In this document: positions 32,556-41,708 of the stretch, in pieces
Layout of the letters: each line of letters starts with the position of its first letter
Numbering within the stretch: position 1 is the first letter of the stretch
Origin: Vibrio parahaemolyticus
GTDB taxonomy: Bacteria > Pseudomonadota > Gammaproteobacteria > Enterobacterales > Vibrionaceae
Assembly: GCF_900460535.1 (NCBI RefSeq)
Contig: NZ_UHIL01000002.1
Location: forward strand, 1,426,001 to 1,490,000
Direction: 5' to 3'
DNA length: 64,000 nucleotides
The notes under the pieces: generated by a model
The model's input: the letters and a program-made list of their open reading frames with translations, nothing else
Databases searched by the model: none
What the model was told of the DNA's origin: nothing
Made by a program: the position numbers and the translations under genes

Positions 32556-33878
32556 ATGCAAATTACTCAAAGTCCTCAGTTCAACGGCAAAGCGTCTAAG
32601 CGTTTACATGTTATGGCAAAGCCCATTGGTGCTGCCTGTAACATTGACTGTACTTACTGCTACTACCTCAGCAAACAGGACTTACTTGAGTATAAAAAAG
32701 GATGTTCACCAATGATGGATGAAGCCACGTTAGAGGCTTACATCAAACAGTATATTGAAGGGCAAAATACACCTGAGATCGTCTTCTCTTGGCAGGGCGG
32801 CGAGCCAACGATGCTGGGTTTGGATTACTTCAAGAAAATTGTCGAGTTTCAAGCGAAGTACCAGCCCGCAGGCGTGAAGATCTCAAACGATCTGCAAACA
32901 AACGGCACGTTATTGAATGACGAATGGTGCGAATTTTTAAGCGAGAACCATTTCTTGGTGGGCTTGAGTATTGATGGCCCTGAAATGCTGCACAACGCGT
33001 ATCGAACCAACCGAGCCGGTCGGGGTACATTCAAACAAGTCATGAATGCGGTGGAGTTGCTGCATAAACATCAGGTGAACTTTGCCACGCTTACCTGTGT
33101 GAACAACCTGACGAGCCGAAATCCGCTTGAAGTTTACCGTTTTCTGCGAGATGAAGTCCGCTCGCCACAAATGCAGTTTATTCCTATTGTTGAACAGAAA
33201 ACGTTCCGCACCACTGCACCTCAAAAATGGCAACCGCAAGAACAGCTTAAACAAGGAGACAAGCGTTTGATTCCGGGTCACAAAGATTCTGTCATGGAAC
33301 CTTGGTGTGTTGCTGATGAAGCTTGGGGTAACTTCCTGATTGCGGTTTTTGATGAATGGATTAAGAACGATATCGGCAAAGTGTTTGTGCAATATTTTGA
33401 AGCCAGTGTAGAGGCTTGGATGGGGCGCGCTAATCCACTTTGTACGCTGGGTGAGGTGTGCGGTAAGGGGTTAGCGATGGAGCCAAATGGCGATGTGTTT
33501 GCGTGCGATCATTACGTTTATCCGGAGTACAAAATTGGCAATATTCATCATGACAAGCTGGATGAACTGGCCTACAGCAAAGAGCAACAGAAGTTCGGTT
33601 TTGCAAAATCTCGCTTGTTAACGCAGCAATGTCGAGACTGTGAGTATCAGTTTGCATGCTACGGTGAATGCCCGAAAAACCGTTTCATTCGTACTCGTGA
33701 TGGTGAGCCGGGACTTAACTATTTATGTGCAGGATGGAAGAAATTCTTTTCACATGCTGACAAAGCGATGGCATACATTTTACGCGCAACGGGTAACGTG
33801 GTGGCTCATGGCAAATACAGCGATTCAGTCGTGCGCCAAGAGAGTGAACAACGCCCAGTATTCGAAACAAAATTTTGA
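32556..33878 (+). CDS. Anaerobic sulfatase-maturating enzyme 2 (radical SAM/SPASM)
   Basis: 440 residues; strong AAAGGTG ribosome site. SAM cluster CNIDCTYC (Cys28, 32, 35), then FSWQGGEPTMLGLDYFK, DLQTNGTLLNDEWC, GLSIDGPEMLHNAYR, and SPASM cysteines in CTLGEVCGKGLAMEP, FACDHYVYPEYK and CRDCEYQFACYGECPKNR. It is a paralogue of anSME 1 at 19397, with the same domain plan and cluster residues. Predicted reaction is Cys or Ser to formylglycine on sulfatases. No sulfatase gene adjoins it; the linked gene is the HEAT/TPR protein ten bases downstream. The two anSMEs may prefer the Cys-type and Ser-type sites respectively (inference). Confidence 0.93.
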   Translation: MQITQSPQFNGKASKRLHVMAKPIGAACNIDCTYCYYLSKQDLLEYKKGCSPMMDEATLEAYIKQYIEGQNTPEIVFSWQGGEPTMLGLDYFKKIVEFQAKYQPAGVKISNDLQTNGTLLNDEWCEFLSENHFLVGLSIDGPEMLHNAYRTNRAGRGTFKQVMNAVELLHKHQVNFATLTCVNNLTSRNPLEVYRFLRDEVRSPQMQFIPIVEQKTFRTTAPQKWQPQEQLKQGDKRLIPGHKDSVMEPWCVADEAWGNFLIAVFDEWIKNDIGKVFVQYFEASVEAWMGRANPLCTLGEVCGKGLAMEPNGDVFACDHYVYPEYKIGNIHHDKLDELAYSKEQQKFGFAKSRLLTQQCRDCEYQFACYGECPKNRFIRTRDGEPGLNYLCAGWKKFFSHADKAMAYILRATGNVVAHGKYSDSVVRQESEQRPVFETKF

Positions 33879-33887
33879 GGAATTGGT

Positions 33888-35015
33888 ATGTCATTGTCTA
33901 CAGAAGCCCCCCTGTTAAAGACACCGTGTTTGGCATCGCGCAAACGTCGACCGAACAAAGTGAAGATGCTTTCTAAGTCGTTATTGGCGGTCACATTAGG
34001 CGCGGTCATTAATCATTCTGTTATGGCGCAAACGCCGACGGAACAAACGCAAGCTCAGCCGACGGCGGCAGAGCAAGTGCAACAACCAACGCCGCAGCAA
34101 GTGATTTCTAAGCTCGCTTATCAAGCCCAAGACCAAAAGTTGCCGACCGAACAACGTGTTCAAGCGCTGCGCGAACTGGGTAACTACCCAAACCAGAGTG
34201 CTCTGGTGGCTGTTGCTCGAGGTTTACAAGATAAAGACGCGGTAATTCGTGAAGCTGCGATAGTCGGCGCACAACCTTACGCGATCGAAAACCGCTGGCG
34301 CATGGTGGAACCACTACTTAAAGACGAATCCTCTTCCGTGCGTATTGCGGCAGCACTGAACTTAGTGCGTGACTATTCTGTTTTGACAGAAGCGCAAAGA
34401 CCAGCGATAGAAAAGCCTGTGGACGAGCTTTTAGCGAGTTTAAAGAGCGGAACGGATAACAACACCCAATTGCTGTTAGCCGATGTGTATCGCTGGCATG
34501 AAAACTGGAAACAAGCGGACGATATCTATCAAGCATTGTTATCCAAAATGCCAGAAAACCCAGATGTTTGGCTGAACTTAGCCGACAATTACCGCGCGCA
34601 GCAACGTGAGCAAGAAGCGATTGATACACTAGATAAAGCGATTGAACGCCTTCCAGACAATGCCGCCCTGCATTATTCGAAATCTTTGACGCTCGTTCGT
34701 TTAAACGACAAAGAGCAAGCCGCAAATGAAATCGAAAAAGCGGCTAACATGGCGAAAAACAATAGTTATTTTTGGTATTTGAATGGTGTGCTACAAGAAG
34801 AGTTCAGTGTCGATAAGGCTGTGAAATCTTTTGAACAGGCTTACTTGATTTCAGGCGCGCCAGAGCAGCTGTACGCGGTTTGTGATATCTATATTCGTTA
34901 CGATAATCCGAAAACGGATGAATGCTTGGCGGAACTAGAAAAAGTCGCACCAAGCTATGTGATTGACCAGCTAAAACAGAAAAGAGCGCTGACTTCTGCA
35001 AAGCCTAAAAGCTAG
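33888..35015 (+). CDS. Exported HEAT/TPR protein, heme-less paralogue of the octaheme cytochrome C-terminus
   Basis: 375 residues from an ATG with GAGGA seven bases before. The N-terminus has 26 residues including RKRR before a hydrophobic signal (MLSKSLLAVTLGAVINHSVMA), so Met27 is an alternative start. A Gln/Pro/Thr-rich linker is followed by HEAT-like repeats and TPRs that align with the octaheme cytochrome (14455): ALVAVARGLQDKDAVIREAA here, TLVALARAVKHENEMIRLGA there; NRWRMVEPLLKDESSSVR versus DRWQILQPLLSDPVLSVR; both end near a short motif Y/VIDQLK and IQQLK. No CxxCH occurs here. Probably a periplasmic scaffold cotranscribed with anSME 2. Its 3' end overlaps the convergent VRR-NUC gene by 4 bases. 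Confidence 0.85.
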   Translation: MSLSTEAPLLKTPCLASRKRRPNKVKMLSKSLLAVTLGAVINHSVMAQTPTEQTQAQPTAAEQVQQPTPQQVISKLAYQAQDQKLPTEQRVQALRELGNYPNQSALVAVARGLQDKDAVIREAAIVGAQPYAIENRWRMVEPLLKDESSSVRIAAALNLVRDYSVLTEAQRPAIEKPVDELLASLKSGTDNNTQLLLADVYRWHENWKQADDIYQALLSKMPENPDVWLNLADNYRAQQREQEAIDTLDKAIERLPDNAALHYSKSLTLVRLNDKEQAANEIEKAANMAKNNSYFWYLNGVLQEEFSVDKAVKSFEQAYLISGAPEQLYAVCDIYIRYDNPKTDECLAELEKVAPSYVIDQLKQKRALTSAKPKS

Positions 35016-36649
35016 TCAACCCGCTTTTCATCTTCTTTTCGCGCGGTGACGTAACACACTGCAAATGGCACATTAAGGCGAGAAAACTCTTTGATCCAAC
35101 GCCATTGGTTATCTTGGAGTTTATCGCCGGGCCCTTTTACTTCAATCCACTCGAACTCGTTGTCTCTAAAAGCAATCAGATCCGGCATCCCATTACGGTA
35201 AAGCTTAAGATCGCTTAACTGAACCTTAAATAGTTCGAGTAATGTGCGGGTAGGAATGGTGTTGAGTGACTGTTCAAGCAATTCCTTGCCTATTAAGCTC
35301 CATTGAACAAACGGATTGCTGATACCAAACTTTTCATCGTATTTCGTTAACATCGCTTGTGTATTACCCAATTTTAACTGTGCGAAAGCTTCATCAATCA
35401 GTGCTTGGCGCTTTGCTACAAAATCGGAATGGTACAAATCCAGAGGACGGTGTTGATAGGCATTGATGAATGCCCCTTCAATGGGAGCGAAAATCGCATC
35501 CCAAAAAGTGAGTCCAAGTAATGCATTCAGCAGTGCATTTTCGGCGTAAAATACACTCCAACCTAAAGATTCAAAGTGCGCTTTGCTGGCGAGTTCGACT
35601 CTCTGTTGAGATAAATCCAGTTCAACTCGGTACTCCATACAGGTTGGCTTTGTCACTCTTGGCACTTTCTCACCTTGTTTTCGTTTCAGCCGCTGCTCAA
35701 GTTTTTGTGCGACTTCGAGCTCAGACACATCGATCGGTGAGTGAAGTATCTCTGTGACAATGTCACTAAATAAATCATCATGGCTCAGTTTGTCATAGAT
35801 ACGTGCGCGTCGTTCTCGGCTTGGCGTAAGCTGAGTTTGGCCAAATAGAGATAGGGCTGTCTCTAGCTCATCAATCCGTTCGTAATCACGTGCAATGTCA
35901 TTCAACATGTGCTCTCGTTTACGATCCACATAAGGATGATGAACAGGGTGAGGCATCGCCTCAATAAGAAGGTCGAGATTGGCTTTGTCTTTTCGGTCAA
36001 ATTGCCAGTACAGGTTGGCCAGTTGGCTCAGTTCAATTAAGCGGTCTATTTGCTCACGTGAATCAAAGAAGCGGCGCACTTTACTCAATTGATATTGCTC
36101 GAACTGATGTAGACCTAAGTCATCAAGTACAAACTGACTTAAGTCTTGATGAGTGTTGGCAAAAAACAGGGTGAGCAACACGTCGATCATGTGGGCGGAA
36201 TTGAGTCTGACGATCGTAAACTCAAGTTGCTCTACGCGATCAAATTCCGTATTACTCAAACGTTCGACAAGGGCGTCTTTCTTGAGTGATTTCGGCAGTT
36301 CGGGATAAAGCGCGGAGATCTCTGGTTTGGTCAGTAAGTTAGCCGCCAACTCTTGATGAGAAAGTTGTGGGGATAGTGAGATGAAATCTTGTTCGCCTAA
36401 TTCCGCCAGCGCAGCATCGATGAATGGGATTTCTTGATAATTGAGTTTATCGCTTCGAAACCAACATCCTTTTCGGCTGTATAAACGCACTAAAAGGCAC
36501 TGGGCGTGTTTGTTCAAGGAATCAAACGAACAAAGCCAGGCGTGTTCTTCCTCGGTCAGTAAATCGCTGTACCACGTTACTGCGTGGTGAGTCAGCTTAA
36601 AGAAGTTCTCTAGATAGTAGTCTGGCGCGAGTTCGATTGGGCTTTCCAT
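35012..36649 (-). CDS. VRR-NUC domain nuclease (FAN1-like)
   Basis: 545 residues. N-terminal motif CLLVRLYSRKGCWFRSDKLNY is characteristic of the FAN1-like bacterial family. The C-terminus has the VRR-NUC fold: GMPDLIAFRDNEFEWIEVKGPGDKLQDNQW, with Asp in MPDL, Glu-x-Lys (EVK) and a Gln, the nuclease catalytic set. Human FAN1 repairs interstrand crosslinks; the bacterial proteins are structure-specific nucleases. A single gene on the minus strand, separated from the OFA transporter by a terminator. Confidence 0.9.
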   Translation of the reverse strand: MESPIELAPDYYLENFFKLTHHAVTWYSDLLTEEEHAWLCSFDSLNKHAQCLLVRLYSRKGCWFRSDKLNYQEIPFIDAALAELGEQDFISLSPQLSHQELAANLLTKPEISALYPELPKSLKKDALVERLSNTEFDRVEQLEFTIVRLNSAHMIDVLLTLFFANTHQDLSQFVLDDLGLHQFEQYQLSKVRRFFDSREQIDRLIELSQLANLYWQFDRKDKANLDLLIEAMPHPVHHPYVDRKREHMLNDIARDYERIDELETALSLFGQTQLTPSRERRARIYDKLSHDDLFSDIVTEILHSPIDVSELEVAQKLEQRLKRKQGEKVPRVTKPTCMEYRVELDLSQQRVELASKAHFESLGWSVFYAENALLNALLGLTFWDAIFAPIEGAFINAYQHRPLDLYHSDFVAKRQALIDEAFAQLKLGNTQAMLTKYDEKFGISNPFVQWSLIGKELLEQSLNTIPTRTLLELFKVQLSDLKLYRNGMPDLIAFRDNEFEWIEVKGPGDKLQDNQWRWIKEFSRLNVPFAVCYVTARKEDEKRVD

Positions 36650-36665
36650 AAACGACCGATAACAA

Positions 36666-36695
36666 AAAAGGCTTAACCCATAGGTTAAGCCTTTT
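36666..36695. terminator. Bidirectional terminator downstream of the OFA gene
   Basis: Perfect 13-bp stem AAAAGGCTTAACC / GGTTAAGCCTTTT (36666-36678, 36683-36695), loop CATA, lying between the OFA stop and the VRR-NUC start on the minus strand. Confidence 0.92.
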
Positions 36696-36716
36696 CGCTA
36701 TCAAATCAATTCGCAA

Positions 36717-37955
36717 TTATGCGTTTTTTAGCTGTGCTACTTTCGCTTCAGACAGTGGCTTAGTGATGAACGCAAGTACGATACATACAGCCATCATTGC
36801 TGAAGAAATAGTGTAAGCCAAGGTGTAGCCGTCGCCATTTGTCATCGAGAAACCAACAACTGCTGCGCCGATTGCACCACCGATACCCCATGCAGTGTAA
36901 AGCACACCGTAGTTAGTACCGTAGTTTTTCAGACCGTAGAACTCAGCCGTTAGAGTAGGGAACACCGCTAGAAGCGTACCGTAACCTACCGCTGCGATTG
37001 CTGTACCGATGATGAGAGTAAACTCAGAATCGAACGTTGCGAACAACACCATGTTTACGCCTTGTAGAACGAACGCGAGTAGAAGCGTACGAACACCGCC
37101 GATTTTATCTGCAAGCATACCCGCAGCAACACGACCGCCAGAGTTGAATACAGCAAGAATGGACGCTAGGTAAACCGCGTTTGGCAAGTTTGCTTGAACG
37201 CTTGCGATTGTCGTGATGTTACCGATGATCATTAGACCAACAGAAGCTGCGAACGCGTACATGATCCATAGAGAGTAGAACTGTGGCGTTTTCAACATTG
37301 CTTTCCAAGTTAGGTCATCTGACTTTTTCACCGCTTTAGGTGCTTGGCCTTCTTTTACTTTCGGCTCTGCAGGTGTGTAGTCTGCTGGTGGGTTGTTGAT
37401 GGTTGCTGCAAGAGGAACCGCAATCGCTAGGATACCAACACCAAGAACCATAAAGCTGGTTTGAATGCCCATGCTGTCGATCAGCGCAGACGTTACTGGT
37501 GCAAGGTAGATAGCCGCTAGACCAAAACCTGCCGCAATAATGCCGTTAACCATACCTTTCTTCGAAGCGTGGAACCACTTCATCGCAGAAGGTGACAGAC
37601 ATGCATAACCAAAACCGATACCTGCACCTGTGATCACACCAAACGTAATGTTCAGCATTAGTGGAGAATCAACAAAGCCAGATGCGATCATGCCTAGACC
37701 TGTAAGAACAGTACCTAGGATAAGGATCATACGCGGACCCATACGGTCTTGAAGGATACCTGCAACAAGAAGACAGATAGAGAAGGTGATCGTTGCAGTT
37801 GCGTAAGGTGCAGAAGCTTCTGCAGCACTCCAGCCTGATTCAGTCACCAATGCCTTGTTGAATACACTCCAAGCATACAGGATGCCAAGACAAAGGTTGA
37901 TACAGAACCCTGCAAGCAGGATGCGCATAGCTTTATCAATCTTGCTCATTTTCAT
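36717..37955 (-). CDS. OFA-family MFS transporter (oxalate/formate antiporter-like)
   Basis: 412 residues with about 12 TM segments. Start region MSKIDKAMRILLAGFCINLCLGILYAWSVF is typical of the OFA family; GPRMILILGTVLTGLGMIASG and the GGRVAAGMLADKIGGVRTL loop resemble the MFS motif A. Transports small organic anions such as oxalate, formate or pyruvate in characterised members; the substrate here is unknown. The first Met (37955) and the Met two codons later are both possible. Single gene with its own terminator. Confidence 0.9.
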   Translation of the reverse strand: MKMSKIDKAMRILLAGFCINLCLGILYAWSVFNKALVTESGWSAAEASAPYATATITFSICLLVAGILQDRMGPRMILILGTVLTGLGMIASGFVDSPLMLNITFGVITGAGIGFGYACLSPSAMKWFHASKKGMVNGIIAAGFGLAAIYLAPVTSALIDSMGIQTSFMVLGVGILAIAVPLAATINNPPADYTPAEPKVKEGQAPKAVKKSDDLTWKAMLKTPQFYSLWIMYAFAASVGLMIIGNITTIASVQANLPNAVYLASILAVFNSGGRVAAGMLADKIGGVRTLLLAFVLQGVNMVLFATFDSEFTLIIGTAIAAVGYGTLLAVFPTLTAEFYGLKNYGTNYGVLYTAWGIGGAIGAAVVGFSMTNGDGYTLAYTISSAMMAVCIVLAFITKPLSEAKVAQLKNA

Positions 37956-38524
37956 TCTCAGTTTTACCTCTTGCTACAACGCAAAGAGGTGTTGGTTTAA
38001 AGATGTTTTTTCTCAAAATTAGTTTGCGTTTTTCAACGTTTAACGCAATGAGCGCGGATTATAACCAATAAAGATGTGATTGGAATCTCTTTTTACTTAC
38101 AGATCTAAAAATAATTTGAAAATATAAAATCAATTGTTAATTGATGGTTTTGTATATAGGAAAAATGTTGATCTAACGTAATGTGCTTTGTTTTCAATCC
38201 TGTAAAGCTAAGTGCAACTGAGTGAATTCAGAACGACTCGACGTTTAGCTCACATTTCCTGTAAATAGTTTCAAAATGTTTTTGAGTTAATTTTTTGTAA
38301 CAAAAGTGCTCAAAATAAGTGCTAAGCAGCCGAAGTGCCGAATTTAAAGGCTTTATAAAATTCCGCTTGTTAACTGTATGTAAAGTGCGCGCTCTGAGTT
38401 GTCAGCAAGGACGAAAGTGAATAAAAAATGTGCTTGATATTGCGATCTAGATAAGCAAAATGGAGCGCAAAATGAGTTTTCATTTATGAAGGGATGCTTT
38501 TTTAGACTTGTTGTGAGGTGACTT
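37956..38524. other. Long AT-rich intergenic region
   Basis: 569 bases between the divergent OFA transporter and the small membrane protein. I find no ORF worth calling. A TGTGA-N6-TCTCT at 38075-38090 is a weak CRP-like match upstream of the OFA gene. The TGAGGTG ribosome site of the 118-residue gene is at its right end. Confidence 0.4.
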
Positions 38525-38881
38525 ATGAAATTGTTCCTATTACTCATGGCTTCTGTTTCTGCTGGTGTAGCATCTGCAGATCACATCCATTCATTTATGT
38601 TAGGTTTATCTATTGCTTCTCTGGCAGTGGGTAGCTGTTATTTCTTTGCTTTCCGTAGCTCGCGTTTTCCGCAGTTAGCGCTGTTTCTATTGATTTGCGG
38701 CATGTTATCTAAACTGACTATTACGGTTGTAGGTGTTATGTGGGGTATGTCTGCGCAATTGATTACTTCACCAATCGTGTTTGCGTTGTCTTATCTTTTC
38801 TTTTCACTTGCTGTTACGTACTTGTGGTTCAGCTATCGTGAAAGCATCACGCAAATTCCAGAGCGATTTAAAGCAGCTTAA
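38525..38881 (+). CDS. Small membrane protein of unknown function
   Basis: 118 residues, four hydrophobic segments: MKLFLLLMASVSAGVA, FMLGLSIASLAVGSCYFFAF, LALFLLICGMLSKLTITVVG and PIVFALSYLFFSLAVTYLWF. Good Shine-Dalgarno TGAGGTG five bases before the ATG supports real translation. I do not recognise the family. It stands alone and is followed by a strong terminator. Confidence 0.8.
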   Translation: MKLFLLLMASVSAGVASADHIHSFMLGLSIASLAVGSCYFFAFRSSRFPQLALFLLICGMLSKLTITVVGVMWGMSAQLITSPIVFALSYLFFSLAVTYLWFSYRESITQIPERFKAA

Positions 38882-38908
38882 TTTAGCGCTTTGATACCGA
38901 CAAATAAG

Positions 38909-38938
38909 AAAACGCCAGCGATTAACGCTGGCGTTTTT
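38909..38938. terminator. Bidirectional terminator between the small membrane protein and M48 gene
   Basis: Perfect 12-bp stem AAAACGCCAGCG / CGCTGGCGTTTT (38909-38920, 38926-38937), loop ATTAA, T-rich after. Confidence 0.92.
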
Positions 38939-39035
38939 GTTTTGGTGATACTTCGCTATTTGGCGTGAAGTTTCTTCGTAAGTTGAAGTAAATAACCTTC
39001 GTTTGGAGCGAAAGGCTTAAAAAGACAAGCCTGAG

Positions 39036-40889
39036 CTAACCCGAGATTGTAAGTGGTGGTTCCGGTACTTCAAGGAAGCAAGCAATGACGCGATAGAGTT
39101 CTCCTTCAGCAACGGTAATTTCCCCATCTGATTCAATCGCGAGTCGACAAGCTTTGACGAACATTCGTCTGTCATTGGGTTTCAGTTGTAGCAACAACTC
39201 TAATGCGGCGCGACTTAAATGCCAATTGCTGTTAGCTGGTTCTAACTTCACTTCAGGAAAGCCTAAATGGGCGAGGGCACAATGGTAGGCGCGCTGAGCT
39301 TTGTCTGCTTGAGAGTGGCTGACCCATGCCAGTTCTCGCAATAGCCAAAACACACTTTCCTCTAATTGCTTCAACGTCTTGTGTTGTTTGATGAATCCAA
39401 AAGAGGCGAGTAGCTGCTTTTCTAGTAAGTTGATGACACACCATTCGGCTAGCGAGTATTGATTATCCGTCTCTGAGAGCTCACGTAGCACTTTACATAA
39501 GCTGATTTTCTGGGCTTCACTCAGCGATTTAAGTGCCGGCAGAGCGAGTTCGAGTAACGGGAAACGCAGATGAAGTGGTAAGTCGTAATCTAACCAGGGA
39601 AGCAATGTAGATTGCGATGCGAGTGGAACGTACGACTTAATCATTTCGCGCTGAATATCGCTGCCATCAAAAATGAGGGCGAATGCGATAAATCGGGCGC
39701 TATATGGTTCACGTGCGATATCAACTAACTCTGGTGGTAATTGACTGATCAACTGTTTGCCTGTCTCACTCAATTGCTCCGATGGTGAGGCAGATTGCGA
39801 AGCAGGAGAGCCGCCACCTACGGCAAAGCCACTGACTTGCTCGTTACCGAACGCCGTGTTTTGAGCATGAGAATGTTGAGCGTAGCTTCCGTCCCAATTG
39901 GGTTCGATTCTTCGAATTCTTTCGTCCAATGGTGGGTGTGTCGCGAACAAACCAGAGAAACCGGACAACTTACTCTGTCCAAACATCATGTGGCTCATTT
40001 CATCACTGGCTTTCGTGTTTAAGGTAGAGCCTTGAACGTTGCTGCCAATCTTCTTTAACGCTCCCGCAATCCCTTGATCGTTGCGAGTGAACTGCACCGC
40101 ACTGGCGTCTGCTAAAAACTCGCGTTGGCGCGAAATCGCTGCTTTGATCATGTTGCCGAACAAGGTTCCTAACCAACCCAGCACCAAGCAGACAATCGCA
40201 ATTAGTATGATGACAGCGAAGCCTTTGTTTGAATCAGAAGAACTACGTGATACGTGACGAGTGCTGTTCGAGTTATCCAAGATCAGATGACCAAAATGAG
40301 CAATGCAGGTAATGCCAAATAACGCACCAATCAGACGAGTATTCAACCGCATATCACCATTTAAGATGTGGCTGAACTCATGGGCAATTACACCTTGAAG
40401 TTCGTCACGGCTAAATGCATCTAGTGCTCCTTGCGTTACCCCTATGACGGCATCATCAATGCTCATGCCTGCAGCAAACGCGTTGATGCCGTGCTCTTCC
40501 GTCATCACATAAACTGGTGGCACGGGAATCCCCGACGCGATGGACATTTCTTCCACAACATTGAGTAACTGGCGGTGTTTCGCATTTGACGTGTCTGTCG
40601 AAATCAACTTGCCGCCGATACTTTCTGCAACGCCACGTCCACCATTGGCGTTTAGCTCACTAAGACGAATGAATGAGCTGATGCTGACAACCAATAGCAC
40701 GCCCACAAAGCTCAACAAACAATAACTGATGATGGATTGAGTGGTGAACGGTTCGCCAGTGAAATAGAAGTAGATGCCAATCGACATGACACTCACTAGC
40801 CCTGTGATGGCTAAAACGGCCAAAGTGAATAGCATCACCAAAAGTCCAGTTCGCTGGCGCGCAGTGTCTTGATGATGAAAAAAGTCCAT
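39036..40889 (-). CDS. M48-family membrane metalloprotease, LemA-linked
   Basis: 617 residues, longer than HtpX (about 290). Two N-terminal TMs (LLVMLFTLAVLAITGLVSVMSIGIY and SIISYCLLSFVGVLLVVSI), the zinc motif HEFSH (His170, His174) in LQGVIAHEFSHILNGDMRLN, and a third ligand in EFLADASAVQFTR. Another TM is around 225-245. The C-terminal 250 residues are helical and not recognised. It follows lemA with a TAATG overlap, so translation is coupled; M48 and LemA pairs occur widely in proteobacteria with an unknown role. HExxH residues are intact. Confidence 0.9.
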   Translation of the reverse strand: MDFFHHQDTARQRTGLLVMLFTLAVLAITGLVSVMSIGIYFYFTGEPFTTQSIISYCLLSFVGVLLVVSISSFIRLSELNANGGRGVAESIGGKLISTDTSNAKHRQLLNVVEEMSIASGIPVPPVYVMTEEHGINAFAAGMSIDDAVIGVTQGALDAFSRDELQGVIAHEFSHILNGDMRLNTRLIGALFGITCIAHFGHLILDNSNSTRHVSRSSSDSNKGFAVIILIAIVCLVLGWLGTLFGNMIKAAISRQREFLADASAVQFTRNDQGIAGALKKIGSNVQGSTLNTKASDEMSHMMFGQSKLSGFSGLFATHPPLDERIRRIEPNWDGSYAQHSHAQNTAFGNEQVSGFAVGGGSPASQSASPSEQLSETGKQLISQLPPELVDIAREPYSARFIAFALIFDGSDIQREMIKSYVPLASQSTLLPWLDYDLPLHLRFPLLELALPALKSLSEAQKISLCKVLRELSETDNQYSLAEWCVINLLEKQLLASFGFIKQHKTLKQLEESVFWLLRELAWVSHSQADKAQRAYHCALAHLGFPEVKLEPANSNWHLSRAALELLLQLKPNDRRMFVKACRLAIESDGEITVAEGELYRVIACFLEVPEPPLTISG

Positions 40890-41479
40890 TAGAACGCAAC
40901 CTTCGGCGCTTCTTGGATTGCTTCTGTGTCTGCAAACTCAAGTAACTTACCGTCTTGGAAACCAAATGTGTTCGCGAAGATAACGGGTGGGAATGTTTGC
41001 TTGTAAGTGTTGTAGCTGGTCACGGCATCATTAAATGCTTGGCGGGCAAACGCGACTTTGTTTTCGGTACTGGTTAGCTCTTCTTGGAGTTGGCTCATCG
41101 TCTCGTTTGCTTTCAATTCAGGGTAGGCTTCTACCACAACGTTCAGTTTGCCTAGAGCGTTTTGTAACATGCCTTCTGCTTGGCTAAGCTGGCTAATTGC
41201 AGCATCACTATCTGGTGCATCACTGGCGGCTTTTAAACCTGCTATCGCTTGGTTACGAGCTTGGATAACGCGTTCAAACGTTTCCTTCTCATGATCCATG
41301 TAACCTTTAGCGGTGTTTACTAAATTCGGAATTAGGTCGTATCGACGTTTCAGTTGAACTTCGATTTGAGCGAAGCTGTTTTTAAAGCGATTTCGTAGAG
41401 TAACGAGCTTGTTGTAAATACTGATTGCGTAAACCACAACCAGCAGAACAATAACAATAAAGACAATCAGTGCAGTCAT
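40889..41479 (-). CDS. lemA: LemA-family membrane protein
   Basis: About 196 residues from the ATG at 41479; the frame also opens at an ATG at 41491. I prefer 41479 because GGA lies nine bases before it and the TM begins at once (MTALIVFIVIVLLVVVYAISIYNKLV), as in LemA. The domain motif RRYDLIPNLVNTAKGYMDHEKET is the LemA signature. Function in bacteria is not established. First gene of a two-gene operon with the M48 protease. A short promoter region of 217 bases separates it from dcuC. Confidence 0.9.
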   Translation of the reverse strand: MTALIVFIVIVLLVVVYAISIYNKLVTLRNRFKNSFAQIEVQLKRRYDLIPNLVNTAKGYMDHEKETFERVIQARNQAIAGLKAASDAPDSDAAISQLSQAEGMLQNALGKLNVVVEAYPELKANETMSQLQEELTSTENKVAFARQAFNDAVTSYNTYKQTFPPVIFANTFGFQDGKLLEFADTEAIQEAPKVAF

Positions 41480-41650
41480 AGTGAGTTCCATTTTGTGAAT
41501 GTATCAGTGTTTTATATAAGTAGTTGAGATATTAAGCAAATTAGACTTACTTATAATGTGGGGTATTTTTAAATATGGCACGTATTGCGTAAGAAATATG
41601 AGAGCCATTTGGGATAAGAACAAAGGTAAAGGATTCTCAAGGAGAGCAAA

Positions 41651-41681
41651 ATAAAAAGGCCCGGCGTGAAAGCCGAGCCTT
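41651..41681 (-). terminator. Terminator of dcuC
   Basis: On the minus strand GGCTCGGC-TTTCAC-GCCGGGCC is followed by TTTTTATTTT; the only mismatch becomes a G-U wobble in RNA. Confidence 0.82.
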
Positions 41682-41708
41682 GTGGAATGTAGAAATTCTA
41701 ATCCGTGA

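Noticed and set aside
33888..33990. Tat signal in the HEAT/TPR protein because of RKRR
   Set aside because: The pattern lacks the S/T-R-R-x-F-L-K order; a long basic Sec-type N-region or a downstream start at Met27 explains it.
38353..38547. Minus-strand frame of 64 codons in the long intergenic region
   Set aside because: No ribosome site, overlaps the start of the 118-residue gene antisense, AT-rich composition; likely chance.
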